A program made the position numbers and the translations under genes. Positions 40,990 through 49,760 of a DNA stretch of 64,000 nt are shown one piece after another. Source of the DNA: Glycomyces sambucus (GTDB taxonomy: Bacteria; Actinomycetota; Actinomycetes; Mycobacteriales; Micromonosporaceae). Where the stretch lies: NCBI RefSeq assembly GCF_900102815.1, contig NZ_FNGF01000008.1, positions 42,872 to 106,871 on the forward strand, read 5' to 3'. Within the stretch, counting starts at the first letter, position 1. Each line of letters opens with the position of its first letter. Under the pieces are notes generated by a model. The model worked only from the letters and a program-made list of their open reading frames with translations, was not told the DNA's origin and did no database searches.

Positions 40990-42162
40990 CTATTCCAGAC
41001 CCCGGTTCCACAACCGGGGGATCCGCGCCCCCAGCCCCGTCAGCACGTCGTTCGGGATCGTCCCCGCCCACGCCGCCCAGTCGTCCGCGTCCGGATGCTG
41101 CTCGCCCGCGCCGATGAGCACCACCGGCTCGCCCGCCTTCACCGCGTCGTCGCCGCAGTCCACCACGAACTGGTCCATGCAGATCCGCCCGATCACCCGC
41201 CGCCGCCGGCCCGCCAGGTACACCTCCGCCTTGTTGGAGGCCGCCCGCGGAATCCCGTCCGCGTACCCCAGCGGCACCAGCGCCACGTTCGTGTCCCGCT
41301 CCAGCACGTGCGTGTGCCCGTACGAGATCCCCGACCCCGCCGGCAGCCGCTTCACGCTCATCACCCGCGACCGCACCTCGATCACCGGCCGCAGGTCCAC
41401 CGGGAACCGCGGCACCGGGTTGTACCCGTACAGGGCGATCCCCGGCCGCACCATGTCGAAGCGGGTCTCCGGGTCCGCGATCAGCGCCGCCGAGTTCGCC
41501 AGGTGCCGCACCTCCGGCTCCAGCCCCGCCGCCGCCACCGCCGCCAGGTACCGCCCGAACGCCTCCTTCTGCGACGCGTTCGCCGGATGCCCGATCTCGT
41601 CGGCGCACGCCAGGTGGCTCCACGCCCCCGCGACCGCCACCAGGCCCGCCGCCTGGAACTTCGCCGCCGCCTCCGCGGCCTGCTCCCACTCGTGCTCGGC
41701 GACCCCGCCGCGCGACATCCCCGTGTCGCCCTTCAGGTGCACGCGCGCCGGCGTCCCGGCCCGCTCGCCCGCCGCGGCCGCCGCCTCCAGCTGCGCCAGC
41801 GACGACACCCCCAGGTCGATCCCGGCGGCCACGGCCTCCGCGAGCCCCGGCTGGTCCGGCGCGAAGAAGAACGCCATCACCGGCGCCTGCTCCAGGCCCG
41901 CCGCATGCCGCAGCTGCCACGCCTCCCGGAGCGTCACCACGCCCAGCCGGTCGGCCCCGGCCTCGACGGCGACGCGCGCCGCCGGGACCATGCCGTGCCC
42001 GTACGCGTCGGCCTTCACCATCGCCATCATCGGGACCCCTGCGACGCGCGCCAGCGCCTCGACGTTGTGCGCGAGCCGCCGCCAGTCCGCGCTGGCCTTC
42101 GCCAGTCCGGACATGCCGCCGTTCACCGGTTCGGTCAGGATGCGGTAGTTGTCCATCGCCAC
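40990..42162 (-). CDS. alr: alanine racemase
   Basis: A 390-residue PLP enzyme converting L- to D-alanine for peptidoglycan. The PLP lysine is in MVKADAYGHG (Lys50), the second catalytic Tyr in SGISYGHTHV, and the barrel/C-terminal domain pattern GRICMDQFVVDCG is present. The start at 42162 is GTG; ATG 42156 is an equally plausible start. It is first of the alr-hydrolase-tsaEB-rimI-tsaD run. Confidence 0.95.
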   Translation of the reverse strand: MAMDNYRILTEPVNGGMSGLAKASADWRRLAHNVEALARVAGVPMMAMVKADAYGHGMVPAARVAVEAGADRLGVVTLREAWQLRHAAGLEQAPVMAFFFAPDQPGLAEAVAAGIDLGVSSLAQLEAAAAAGERAGTPARVHLKGDTGMSRGGVAEHEWEQAAEAAAKFQAAGLVAVAGAWSHLACADEIGHPANASQKEAFGRYLAAVAAAGLEPEVRHLANSAALIADPETRFDMVRPGIALYGYNPVPRFPVDLRPVIEVRSRVMSVKRLPAGSGISYGHTHVLERDTNVALVPLGYADGIPRAASNKAEVYLAGRRRRVIGRICMDQFVVDCGDDAVKAGEPVVLIGAGEQHPDADDWAAWAGTIPNDVLTGLGARIPRLWNRGLE

Positions 42163-42270
42163 GGCTCAAGAGTACGTGGCTCCGGATGCGCGCCGCCGCA
42201 ACGCACCCGCGGCGGCCGGACCGCGCATCCCGGGCGAAACGGGACGCGCGGCCGGGCGCCTGCGGCGGGT

Positions 42271-44505
42271 CTAGGCGGCCTCGGCGCGCACGGTGCGCGC
42301 GGCCTCCACGAGCCCTTCGAGCGCGGGCACGACCTCCTCGTAGCGGCGGGTCTTCAGCCCGCAGTCGGGGTTGGCCCAGACCCGGCCGGTCCCGAGCGCG
42401 GCGACGGCGAGCCGCAGCGCGGCGGCCATCTCGGCGGCGCCGGGCACGCGCGGGGAGTGGATGTCCCACACGCCCGGCCCGACCCCGCTCGCGTACCCGG
42501 CGCGGCCGAGGTCGGCCACGACCTCCATCTTCGAGCGCGACGCCTCGATGGAGGTCACGTCGGCGTCGAGCGCGGCGATCGCGTCGATGACCACCCCGAA
42601 CTCGGAGTAGCACAGGTGCGTGTGGATCGAGGTCTCCGGCCGCACCCCGGAGGTGGCGAGGCGGAACGAGCGCGTGGACCACTCGCGGTAGGCCGCGCGC
42701 GGGGCCTCCCGGACGGGCAGGAGTTCGCGGAGCGCGGGCTCGTCGACCTGGATGATCGCGGTGCCGGCCGCTTCGAGGTCGGCGACCTCGTCGCGCAGGG
42801 CGAGGGCGACCTGGTCGGCGGTGTCGGCGAGCGGCTGGTCGTCGCGCACGAAGGACCACGCGAGGATCGTCACCGGGCCGGTGAGCATGCCCTTGACGGG
42901 CTTGTCGGTGAGCGACTGCGCGTAGGAGGTCCAGGGGACGGTCATGGGCGCGGTCCGGGCGACGTCGCCGAACAGGATCGGCGGGCGGACGCAGCGCGAC
43001 CCGTAGGACTGGACCCACCCGGCGGCGGTCGTGGCGAACCCGGTGAGCTGCTCGGCGAAGTACTGGACCATGTCGTTGCGCTCGGGTTCGCCGTGGACGA
43101 GGACGTCGAGGCCGAGCTTCTCCTGCTCGGCGATGACGGCGGCGACCTCGGCCTTCATGCGGGCGTGGTAGTCGGCGTCGATCATGAGGCCCTGCCGGTG
43201 GGCGGCGCGGGCCTTGCGCAGCTCGGCGGTCTGCGGGAACGAGCCGATCGTGGTGGTCGGCAGGGGCGGCAGCGGCACGCGTTCGGCCTGGGCGGCGCGG
43301 CGGTCGGCGTAGGGCGTGCGCCGGTCGGCGTCGGCGCCGAGCGCGGCGAGGCGCTCGCGAACGGCGTCGTCGCGCCAGGCATCGGGTGTCGCCTGACGGG
43401 AGGCGCGCGGGCCGTCCGGGTCCGCGAGCGCGGTGATCTCGGCGAGCTTCTGCCGCGCGAATGACAGCCGCGCGAGCAGCTCAGGTTCGAGCGCCGTCTC
43501 GGACGACAGGTCCACAGGGACATGCAGGAGCGAAGAAGAAGAGGAGACCTCGACCCGGTCGCTCACAGCCCGAACCCGCTCGATGAGCCGGGCGGCCTCG
43601 TGCAGGTCAGTGCGCCAGATGTTGCGCCCGTCGACCACTCCGGCGAGGACGAATGTTTCACGTGAAACATTCAGGGCCTCAAGTGCTTCGAGGTCCGACC
43701 GGCCGCGCACCAGGTCGAGGGCGATGCCCTCCACCCCGGCGTCGAGGAGCACCGGCAGGGACTCGCCGAACGGCCCGTAGCCGCCGGCGACCAGGATCTC
43801 CGCGACCCCGACCAGCCGCCGGTACGCCGCGGCCACGACCGCCAGCTCCTCCGCGGACCGGTCCGCGGCCAGCGCGGGCTCGTCCAGCTGGACCAGCCCG
43901 GCCCCGGCGCGGCCGAGCGCGGCCAGGATCTCGGCGTAGACCTCCACCAGGTCGTCGATCCGGTCGAGCGGCCGGAAGCCCTCGGGCGCGCCGTCCTCGG
44001 GCTTCGCGAGCAGGAGGAACGAGACGGGGCCGACGAGCACGGGCCGGGCGTCCAGGCCGCGCTCGCGCGCCTCCAGGAACTCGGCGACGGCCTTCTCGGG
44101 CCGGGCCGCGAACGCGGTCGACGGCCCGATCTCGGGCACGAGGTAGTGGTAGTTCGTGTCGAACCACTTGGTCATCTCCAGCGGCGCCGCCTCGGCGTCA
44201 CCGCGCGCGGCGGCGAAGTACGAGGCGAGCGCGTCGCCGCGCCGGTGCCGGGGCGCGACGGCGTCCACCGCGAACGCGGTGTCGAGCACGTGGTCGTAGT
44301 AGGAGAAGACGCCGGTCGGCACCGAGTCGAGCACGGACAGGTCGTCGAGCATCTCGGCCCGGACCGCGGCGGCGGCCCGTTCCAGCCCTTCGGCGTCGAG
44401 CCGCCCGGACCAGTGGGCCTCGAGCGCGCGCTTGAGCTCGCGGTCGGATCCGATGCGCGGATATCCCAGCGCCGTGGAGCGCACGGCGATGCGGTTGTTC
44501 GTCAT
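42271..44505 (-). CDS. metE: cobalamin-independent methionine synthase
   Basis: A 744-residue enzyme that methylates homocysteine from 5-methyltetrahydropteroyltriglutamate without B12. The N-terminal signature TALGYPRIGSDRELKRALEAHWSG and the C-terminal domain with IGSFPQTAELRKARAA are present. Zinc ligands are seen in THLCYSEF (His, Cys, Glu context) and NPDCGLKTR. The gene is directly downstream of a cobalamin riboswitch on the same strand, so it should be shut off when B12 is available. GAGGGAA precedes the ATG. Confidence 0.97.
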   Translation of the reverse strand: MTNNRIAVRSTALGYPRIGSDRELKRALEAHWSGRLDAEGLERAAAAVRAEMLDDLSVLDSVPTGVFSYYDHVLDTAFAVDAVAPRHRRGDALASYFAAARGDAEAAPLEMTKWFDTNYHYLVPEIGPSTAFAARPEKAVAEFLEARERGLDARPVLVGPVSFLLLAKPEDGAPEGFRPLDRIDDLVEVYAEILAALGRAGAGLVQLDEPALAADRSAEELAVVAAAYRRLVGVAEILVAGGYGPFGESLPVLLDAGVEGIALDLVRGRSDLEALEALNVSRETFVLAGVVDGRNIWRTDLHEAARLIERVRAVSDRVEVSSSSSLLHVPVDLSSETALEPELLARLSFARQKLAEITALADPDGPRASRQATPDAWRDDAVRERLAALGADADRRTPYADRRAAQAERVPLPPLPTTTIGSFPQTAELRKARAAHRQGLMIDADYHARMKAEVAAVIAEQEKLGLDVLVHGEPERNDMVQYFAEQLTGFATTAAGWVQSYGSRCVRPPILFGDVARTAPMTVPWTSYAQSLTDKPVKGMLTGPVTILAWSFVRDDQPLADTADQVALALRDEVADLEAAGTAIIQVDEPALRELLPVREAPRAAYREWSTRSFRLATSGVRPETSIHTHLCYSEFGVVIDAIAALDADVTSIEASRSKMEVVADLGRAGYASGVGPGVWDIHSPRVPGAAEMAAALRLAVAALGTGRVWANPDCGLKTRRYEEVVPALEGLVEAARTVRAEAA

Positions 44506-44560
44506 GTGTCAGTTCCCTCGAACATGCGACAGCGGGGCCGCGCGCGCTCGCGCGCGGGAC

Positions 44561-44740
44561 GCGGGCAGGTATTCGGACTCGGGGGCGCGCCGTCGCCGGC
44601 ACCTACTCCCCGCCGCTTCCCAGACCCTCGCGGGCCCAGTGCTCATGGCGGGTTCCGTTCCCCCTCACCGCTGCGGGGCAGTCCTGGATTCGCACCAGAT
44701 TCCCTCTTGGCCGCGGCGAAACCCACGCCGCGGAACCAGC
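44561..44740 (-). ncRNA. cobalamin (B12) riboswitch in the metE leader
   Basis: The minus strand shows the conserved blocks in order: a GGTTCC start, AGGGAATCTGGTGCGAATCC (conserved core), ACTGCCCCGC, GGTGA with GGAACG, CACTGGG, CTGGGAAG, AGTAGG, and the terminal GAGTCCGAATACCTGCC B12 box. It lies about 56 bases upstream of metE. A GC-rich inverted repeat at about 44541-44556, between aptamer and ribosome site, may be the expression platform. Confidence 0.95.
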
Positions 44741-44883
44741 GTCGAATGCGATGGTACGGGCGCGCCGGGGCGGCCCGGGCGCCTCGGCCAGAGTGTGAGA
44801 ACCGGCGCCGGCCCCGGAGGAGCGGCGGGTAGGGTCCGTCCCGGGCCGGGACCGCGGCCCGGGACGCGTTCGAGGAGGATTCG

Positions 44884-45618
44884 ATGAGCAGGAAGACCGC
44901 AGTCGTCACGGGAGCGAGCAGCGGCATCGGCGCGGCCACCGCGCGGGCGCTCGCCAAGGCCGGCTTCGACGTGGTCCTGGGCGCCCGCCGGGCCGACCGG
45001 CTCGCGGAGGTCGCGGCCGAGTGCGGCGGCAGGGCGCTCCCCCTCGACGTCACCGACGAGAGCTCGGTGGCCGCCTTCGTCGAGCAGATCGACCGATGCG
45101 ACCTCATCGTCAACAACGCGGGAGGGGCGTTCGGCCTCGACTCGATCGCGGGCGCGGACCTCGACGCATGGCAGCGGATGTACGACGTGAACGTCCTCGG
45201 CACGGCCCGGATCACCAAGGCGCTCCTGCCGAAGCTCATCGAGTCCGGCGACGGCCAGGTCGTGGTGGTCGGCTCGATCGCGGGCCACCAGCCGTACCCG
45301 GGCGGGGGCGGCTACAACGCGGCGAAGCACGCCGAAGCGGCGATCACGCGGGTGCTGCGGATGGAGCTGCTCGGCGAGCCGGTGCGGGTGTGCGAGATCG
45401 ACCCGGGCATGGTCGAGACCGAGTTCAGCCTGGTCCGCTTCGAGGGCGACCAGGACCGGGCCGACGCCGTGTACGCAGGGATGACCCCGCTCGTCGCCGA
45501 CGACATCGCCGACACGATCGCCTGGGTCGCCACCCGGCCCGCGCACGTCAACATCGACCAGATCACCATCACCCCGAGGGACCAGGCCGGAGCCCAACTG
45601 GTCCACCGCCGCCAGTAG
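44884..45618 (+). CDS. short-chain dehydrogenase (YdfG-like 3-hydroxy acid dehydrogenase type)
   Basis: A 244-residue classical SDR. The cofactor loop TGASSGIG is at 9-16, NNAGG at about 78-82, and the catalytic Ser-Tyr-Lys in GSIAGHQPYPGGGGYNAAKH. The C-terminal EIDPGMVETEFSLVRF, without a long insertion, resembles YdfG/serine or 3-hydroxypropionate dehydrogenases, which use NADP. AGGAGG is 6 bases before the ATG. The substrate is not determined. Confidence 0.9.
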   Translation: MSRKTAVVTGASSGIGAATARALAKAGFDVVLGARRADRLAEVAAECGGRALPLDVTDESSVAAFVEQIDRCDLIVNNAGGAFGLDSIAGADLDAWQRMYDVNVLGTARITKALLPKLIESGDGQVVVVGSIAGHQPYPGGGGYNAAKHAEAAITRVLRMELLGEPVRVCEIDPGMVETEFSLVRFEGDQDRADAVYAGMTPLVADDIADTIAWVATRPAHVNIDQITITPRDQAGAQLVHRRQ

Positions 45619-45641
45619 CCCTGACCAGCGACGCCGCAGAG

Positions 45642-45650
45642 TTATCCACA
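45642..45650 (+). promoter_or_regulatory. single perfect DnaA box
   Basis: TTATCCACA, the perfect consensus for DnaA, occurs once in an intergenic gap about 18 kb from gyrA. With no cluster of boxes it is unlikely to be the origin; chance or a titration/regulation site are both possible. Confidence 0.5.
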
Positions 45651-45841
45651 AGTACGTTCTTCGTGTTCGCCACCGCCCCGCCCCACCTGTTGTAGTGGAT
45701 AGCAAAAACGTCATCCGCTGTCGGCGGGATGGCGGCGACACAAGGGGATTCGCGAAACGTCGCTCCATACCGAGGCCCGAACGGCGCGGAAGCCATCCGC
45801 GCTCGGGTCCCCGCCGATACACCTGCTCCGCGCGGAGCACC

Positions 45842-45875
45842 GCGGGCGGTCGGCCTGACGAGGCCGACCGCCCGC
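45842..45875. terminator. bidirectional terminator hairpin
   Basis: A perfect 15-bp stem (45842-45856 with 45861-45875) and loop gacg lie just beyond the S8 peptidase stop and between convergent genes. Confidence 0.8.
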
Positions 45876-45894
45876 ACGAACACCACTTCCCGCC

Positions 45895-48402
45895 CTACTC
45901 GGCCAGGGTGAAGACCGGGGAGGTCCACTCCTCCCAGTGGTCCGGGTCCTCCGGGTCGCCCAGGGCCTTGAGGACCTTCACCGTGAGGGTCCAGCGCCCG
46001 GGTTCGAGTGCGCTGGGCCGTTGTTCGACCAGGTCCTCGAGGTGGATCCCCATGGTGTCGTCGGGCCCGGGGGAGCGGGGGAGGAACGACTCGGGGTCCC
46101 ATTCGACGGTCTCGTCGGTGTCGGCGTTCGCCGCCGAGACCTCCAGGGCGGCCGGCTGGTGGCCCAGGTAGACCAGGGCCGCCAGGTCGGGGCCCTCGGC
46201 GAGGCTGAAGGTCTCGCCGTCGACCAGGTCGCGGTACTCGAACTCATGGGTGTCCGGGTCCTGGGCGACGATCGCCGCCAGGCGCGGGAACTCGGGGTGT
46301 TCGAGGACCGGGATCGACAGGTAGTCGCCCTGGTAGCCCGAGTAGGCGGCCGTCAAGGACTCGCCGCCGCCTTCGGGGCGGGCGGTGATGCGGCCGCCGA
46401 AGACGCTGCCGATGGGCAGGTCCGCGCCGGGTTCGACCGTGACCTCGACGGTGGCGGACTGGCCCGGGTGCAGTCGGAGCTCCTGGGGTGCGAAGGTCAC
46501 CTCGGGTTCGGCGGCGCTGAAGCCCGGGTCGCGGTCGTCGCCGGTGGTGGCGATCGTGGACCGGTGGGTCAGCGTGTAGTCCCGGGCGGTCCGGTCGCGC
46601 GAGGTCAGGGTCAGCTCGAAGGTGCGGGGCCCGGTGCCGTCGCCGACGTTGACGCCCGCGGGGTACAGGCACGCCTCGGCGTCGAGGGCGTCGACGATGT
46701 CGATGACGCCGGTCCCCTGCCGGTGGGCCGCTTCGAGTTCGCCGAGGTCCGGGTTGTCGCCCCACGGGACCGGCTTGGCCGAGTTCGCGAGGCGGGTGCG
46801 GAGGTCGCGGGGCTCCAGGCGCGGTTCGGCGTCGAGGAGGAGCGCGGCGGCGCCGGCCACGTGCGGGGAGGACATCGAGGTGCCCGAGAGCGCCTCGTAC
46901 GAGCCGTCGGCGACGGGGACCGTGGACCAGATGCCGCCGCCCGGGGCGGCCACGTCGGGCTTGAAGGCGAGGTCGGGGGCCGGGCCGTAGGCGGTGAAGC
47001 TGGAGGCGAGGCCGCCGCGGGGCAGTTCGACGAGGACCGTCTCGCCCGCGAACTCGAGCACCGGGGCCTCGCCGATCGCGGCGAGGTCGCGGAGGTCCGT
47101 CCCGTCGGTGTCGGTGACGGCGATGATCGGGACCCCGAGGTCCTCGATGCCGCCGCCGCCGAAGGGGCCGGGCCGGTCGTTGTAGACGACGACGCCCGTC
47201 GCGCCCTCGGCGACGGCCCGCTCGTACTTCTCCTTGAACGTGCAGGTGCCGCGCACGATGAGGGCGGTCTTCCCGTCGACGTCGGATTCGGAGGCGTCGT
47301 CGGCGCACGCGCGCCCGAGCCAGGCGAGCGGCGCCGTCGCGGTGCCGGTCTCGGGCTCGGGGGACTCCTCGATGGTGCGGTAGCCGATGCGGCGGTCGAG
47401 CGCGGGCACGTATGCGGCGTCCATGCGCTGGGCCGGGTTGTCGGTGGAGGCCACGGCGATCACGTCCTCGCCGACGCCGGGCGCCGAACCGGAGTAGACC
47501 CCGGTCTCGCCGTCGTTGCCCATGGAGGCGACGACCGCGACGCCCTCCTCGGTGAGCCGGTCGGCGGCCTTCGCGGTCGGGTAGCCGGGCCACTGGTACG
47601 ACTGGCCGAGCGAGAGGTTGACGACGTCCATGCCGTCCTCGAGCGCGGTCTCCAGCGCCTGCATGATGACCTCGGCGCTGGTGGAGCCCTCGCAGCCGAA
47701 GACCTTGTACGCGCCGAACTCGACGTCGGGCGCGACCCCGGTGACCTCGCCGTCGGCGCCGACGATCCCGGCGACGTGGGTGCCGTGGCCGCCGCAGTCG
47801 GCGGGGTCGTCGTCGGGGTCGGGCTCGCTCAGCTCGGGGTCGTCGGAGTCGAACTCGTCGCCGACGAAGTCGGTGCCGTACGCGACCCGGCAGCCGGGGC
47901 CGAAGCAGCCGCCGAGGTCGGGGTGGGTGTAGTCGATGCCGGTGTCGATGACGCCGACCTTGACGCCCTCGCCGGTGATCCCCCGCTCGTGGGCTATGTC
48001 GGCGCGGGTGGTCTGGATCGCCTGCGCCAGTTCGGGGACGGCGGCGGATTCGGTGATCTGCTCGAAGCGGGCGGGGCCGGTGAACACGACGTCGGACCAG
48101 ACGCGCTCGACGAGTCCGAGCTGCCCGAGGCGCCGCGCGGTGGCGGGGTCGGCCTCGACCGAGACGCCGTTCCAGATCCGCTCGAAGTCGTGCCGCACCT
48201 CGAAGTCGAGGTCGCGGGCCTCGCCGAGCGCCGACGCGTCGGCGCCTTCGGCGAACTCGACGAGCCACACCTGCGCGGGCCCGTCCTCCGGTTCCGCTTG
48301 CGCCGCAGGCGCGGCGAGCGCGAGGAGCGGCAGTGCGACCGCGGCGGCGAGGGGCCGCCGCCAGGCGGGCGGGAGGGGTCGGAGCGTGCGGAGGCCCGGC
48401 AT
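45895..48402 (-). CDS. secreted S8 (subtilisin-like) serine protease with PA domain
   Basis: An 835-residue secreted protease. A Sec signal peptide (about 1-36, cleavage near AQA) is followed by an inhibitor I9-like propeptide (about 42-108), then the subtilase domain with the triad Asp153 (GVIDTGIDYTH), His206 (GGHGTHVAGIVG) and Ser near 510 (GTSMSSPHVAG). A protease-associated (PA) insertion (about 320-430) carries VRGTCTFKEKYERAVAEGATGVVVYND. The C-terminal 250 residues are beta-rich, fibronectin-like. No sortase or membrane anchor is seen. AAGGGA lies 5 bases before the ATG at 48402; a longer in-frame start at 48561 would cross the leader hairpin. Confidence 0.93.
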   Translation of the reverse strand: MPGLRTLRPLPPAWRRPLAAAVALPLLALAAPAAQAEPEDGPAQVWLVEFAEGADASALGEARDLDFEVRHDFERIWNGVSVEADPATARRLGQLGLVERVWSDVVFTGPARFEQITESAAVPELAQAIQTTRADIAHERGITGEGVKVGVIDTGIDYTHPDLGGCFGPGCRVAYGTDFVGDEFDSDDPELSEPDPDDDPADCGGHGTHVAGIVGADGEVTGVAPDVEFGAYKVFGCEGSTSAEVIMQALETALEDGMDVVNLSLGQSYQWPGYPTAKAADRLTEEGVAVVASMGNDGETGVYSGSAPGVGEDVIAVASTDNPAQRMDAAYVPALDRRIGYRTIEESPEPETGTATAPLAWLGRACADDASESDVDGKTALIVRGTCTFKEKYERAVAEGATGVVVYNDRPGPFGGGGIEDLGVPIIAVTDTDGTDLRDLAAIGEAPVLEFAGETVLVELPRGGLASSFTAYGPAPDLAFKPDVAAPGGGIWSTVPVADGSYEALSGTSMSSPHVAGAAALLLDAEPRLEPRDLRTRLANSAKPVPWGDNPDLGELEAAHRQGTGVIDIVDALDAEACLYPAGVNVGDGTGPRTFELTLTSRDRTARDYTLTHRSTIATTGDDRDPGFSAAEPEVTFAPQELRLHPGQSATVEVTVEPGADLPIGSVFGGRITARPEGGGESLTAAYSGYQGDYLSIPVLEHPEFPRLAAIVAQDPDTHEFEYRDLVDGETFSLAEGPDLAALVYLGHQPAALEVSAANADTDETVEWDPESFLPRSPGPDDTMGIHLEDLVEQRPSALEPGRWTLTVKVLKALGDPEDPDHWEEWTSPVFTLAE

Positions 48403-48421
48403 AGGGGTCCCTTCGTCTCGC

Positions 48422-48465
48422 GCCCGCCGGGGGTTCGCGGAGGCGCCCGGGAACCCCCGGCGGGC
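48422..48465 (-). other. strong leader hairpin before the S8 protease
   Basis: Perfect 15-bp arms (gcccgccgggggttc at 48422-48436 and complement at 48451-48465) with a 14-base loop lie 20 bases upstream of the protease start. It could stabilise the mRNA or act as an attenuator; no T-tract follows. Confidence 0.6.
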
Positions 48466-48603
48466 AGATGTGGCAGGACCTTCGATCGTGGGGCATGGGG
48501 CGCGCCGAACCGTGGATTTGCCGCGCGGCGCGAACGCGTGTCGGCCCTCGGCGGCGTTCAAGAAGGCGGTCGGGACGGTCGCCGCGTCCCCCGACGGTCC
48601 GCG

Positions 48604-48966
48604 TCAGAATCCGAGCAGGTGCGCCAGTCCCGCGCCCGCGAGTCCGGCGCCGAGGCCGCAGCCGAGGTTGAGGGCGATGTTGGCGGCGGCGCGGAGCACC
48701 CGGCCGGTCTGGGCGAGTTGCAGGGTCTCCCACGACAGCGTGGAGTACGTGGTGAGCGCGCCGCAGAAGCCGATCGCGAGGAGCGCGGTCCAGGCGGGTC
48801 CGGTGGCGGCGACGGCGAGGAACGCGGCGAGGCCGGAGCCGGCGGTGTTCACGGCGAGGGTGCCCCAGGGCATGGCGCGTCCGAGGTAGTGGGCGGCGAC
48901 GATGTCGGTGAGGAACCGGGCGGGCGCGCCGACGGCGGCGCCGAGCGCGACGAGGAGGACCGTCAC
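48604..48966 (-). CDS. crcB: fluoride ion channel subunit (FluC/CrcB)
   Basis: A 120-residue four-helix fluoride channel half. GAPARFLTDIVA, WGTLAVNTAGSGLAAFL and GFCGALTTYSTLSWET are the FluC signatures (Asn in helix 2, the Thr/Ser track and central Na+ site in helix 3). It overlaps a second crcB by 4 bases, the arrangement of heterodimeric FluC pairs, where the two halves form one antiparallel channel exporting F-. Confidence 0.93.
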   Translation of the reverse strand: MTVLLVALGAAVGAPARFLTDIVAAHYLGRAMPWGTLAVNTAGSGLAAFLAVAATGPAWTALLAIGFCGALTTYSTLSWETLQLAQTGRVLRAAANIALNLGCGLGAGLAGAGLAHLLGF

Positions 48967-49415
48967 CGCAGGCGCCTCCCGATCGCGCGGGTGGCCCAGG
49001 CGCCGAGCGCCGCCGCGGCCAGCGCGGCGGCGAGGGTGGTCGCGGCGTAGACGGCGGCGAGGAGCACGGCGTCCGCGGCGGCGGCGCGGCCGATGCCGAC
49101 GATGTAGGTGGAGAAGGTGGTGAAGCCGCCGAGGACGCCGACGCCGAGGAACGGCCGGAGGTGGCGCCGCCCGGGGGCGATCTCGGTGGCGGTGACCATG
49201 ACGGCGCCGATGAGGAGCCCGCCGATGGTGTTGGCGAGGAACGTGGCGGTGTCGAAGCGCCCGGGTTCGGGCGGGAGGAGCAGCAGGAGTCCGTACCTGG
49301 CGAGGGAGCCGATGACGCCGCCGAGGGAGACGGCGGCGAGCACGGTGACCGGGACGGCGCCGAGCGCGTCGCGCAGGGGCGGGCGCGGGTCCGGTGGTCG
49401 GGGAGTTGCGGGCAC
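48963..49415 (-). CDS. crcB: fluoride ion channel subunit (FluC/CrcB), upstream paralogue
   Basis: A 150-residue FluC subunit with GGVIGSLARYGLLLLLP, TFLANTIGGLLIGAVM and GVLGGFTTFSTYIVG. It is slightly longer than its partner because of N-terminal and C-terminal extensions. The GTG start is preceded 6 bases upstream by TACATT and no ribosome site, so the operon may be leaderless. ATGA-type overlap with the downstream crcB. Confidence 0.92.
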   Translation of the reverse strand: MPATPRPPDPRPPLRDALGAVPVTVLAAVSLGGVIGSLARYGLLLLLPPEPGRFDTATFLANTIGGLLIGAVMVTATEIAPGRRHLRPFLGVGVLGGFTTFSTYIVGIGRAAAADAVLLAAVYAATTLAAALAAAALGAWATRAIGRRLR

Positions 49416-49500
49416 GCAGTGAATGTAGGCCCGGTCCGCGGGCCGGTGCCCGCCGGGTTTATTCCGGCGGGGCGGTCCGTATGCGATCCCTCACCGGGTC

Positions 49501-49554
49501 TTGCGCCCGAAATGCGAATGACGCTACCGTTGACGGTGATGAGGTACACCGTCA
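49501..49554 (+). promoter_or_regulatory. promoter and palindromic operator of the dicarboxylate symporter gene
   Basis: TTGCGC (49501-49506) with TACCGT (49525-49530) at 18-base spacing forms a candidate promoter. Directly downstream is an inverted repeat with perfect 8-bp arms tgacggtg (49531-49538) and caccgtca (49547-49554). A repressor there would sit at the transcription start. The rest of the 345-base gap (49416-49760) holds a short hairpin (49449-49471) and no supported gene. Confidence 0.55.
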
Positions 49555-49760
49555 CTAACCAGTTCCTGACACGCAGGCGTCATCTCGACTTCTGCCGCGT
49601 GTCGACCGTGCTCTGTCGTTAGTACCGCCGATCCCACCGGCCGGCTCGCCGACGTTCTCATCTTCCCCGCTGGGTCCGAGCCCGACCCGCATCCCTGTCG
49701 CTGACACGGCGCGCCGCTGCGCGCCCAGCCGTGCGGCGCCTGCCTTCACCAGAGGTCCAC

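Noticed and set aside
45642-45650. Chromosomal origin at the DnaA box
   Set aside because: There is one box only, no AT-rich unwinding region, and no dnaA/dnaN neighbours. The origin is expected near gyrB, to the right of the window.
49416-49520. Possible fluoride riboswitch upstream of the crcB pair
   Set aside because: The minus-strand leader has an AATAAAC loop and a GGTGAGGG word that vaguely recall the motif, but the conserved GATGG core and CTGATG segment are absent, and a -10-like TACATT 6 bases before the GTG points to a leaderless message.
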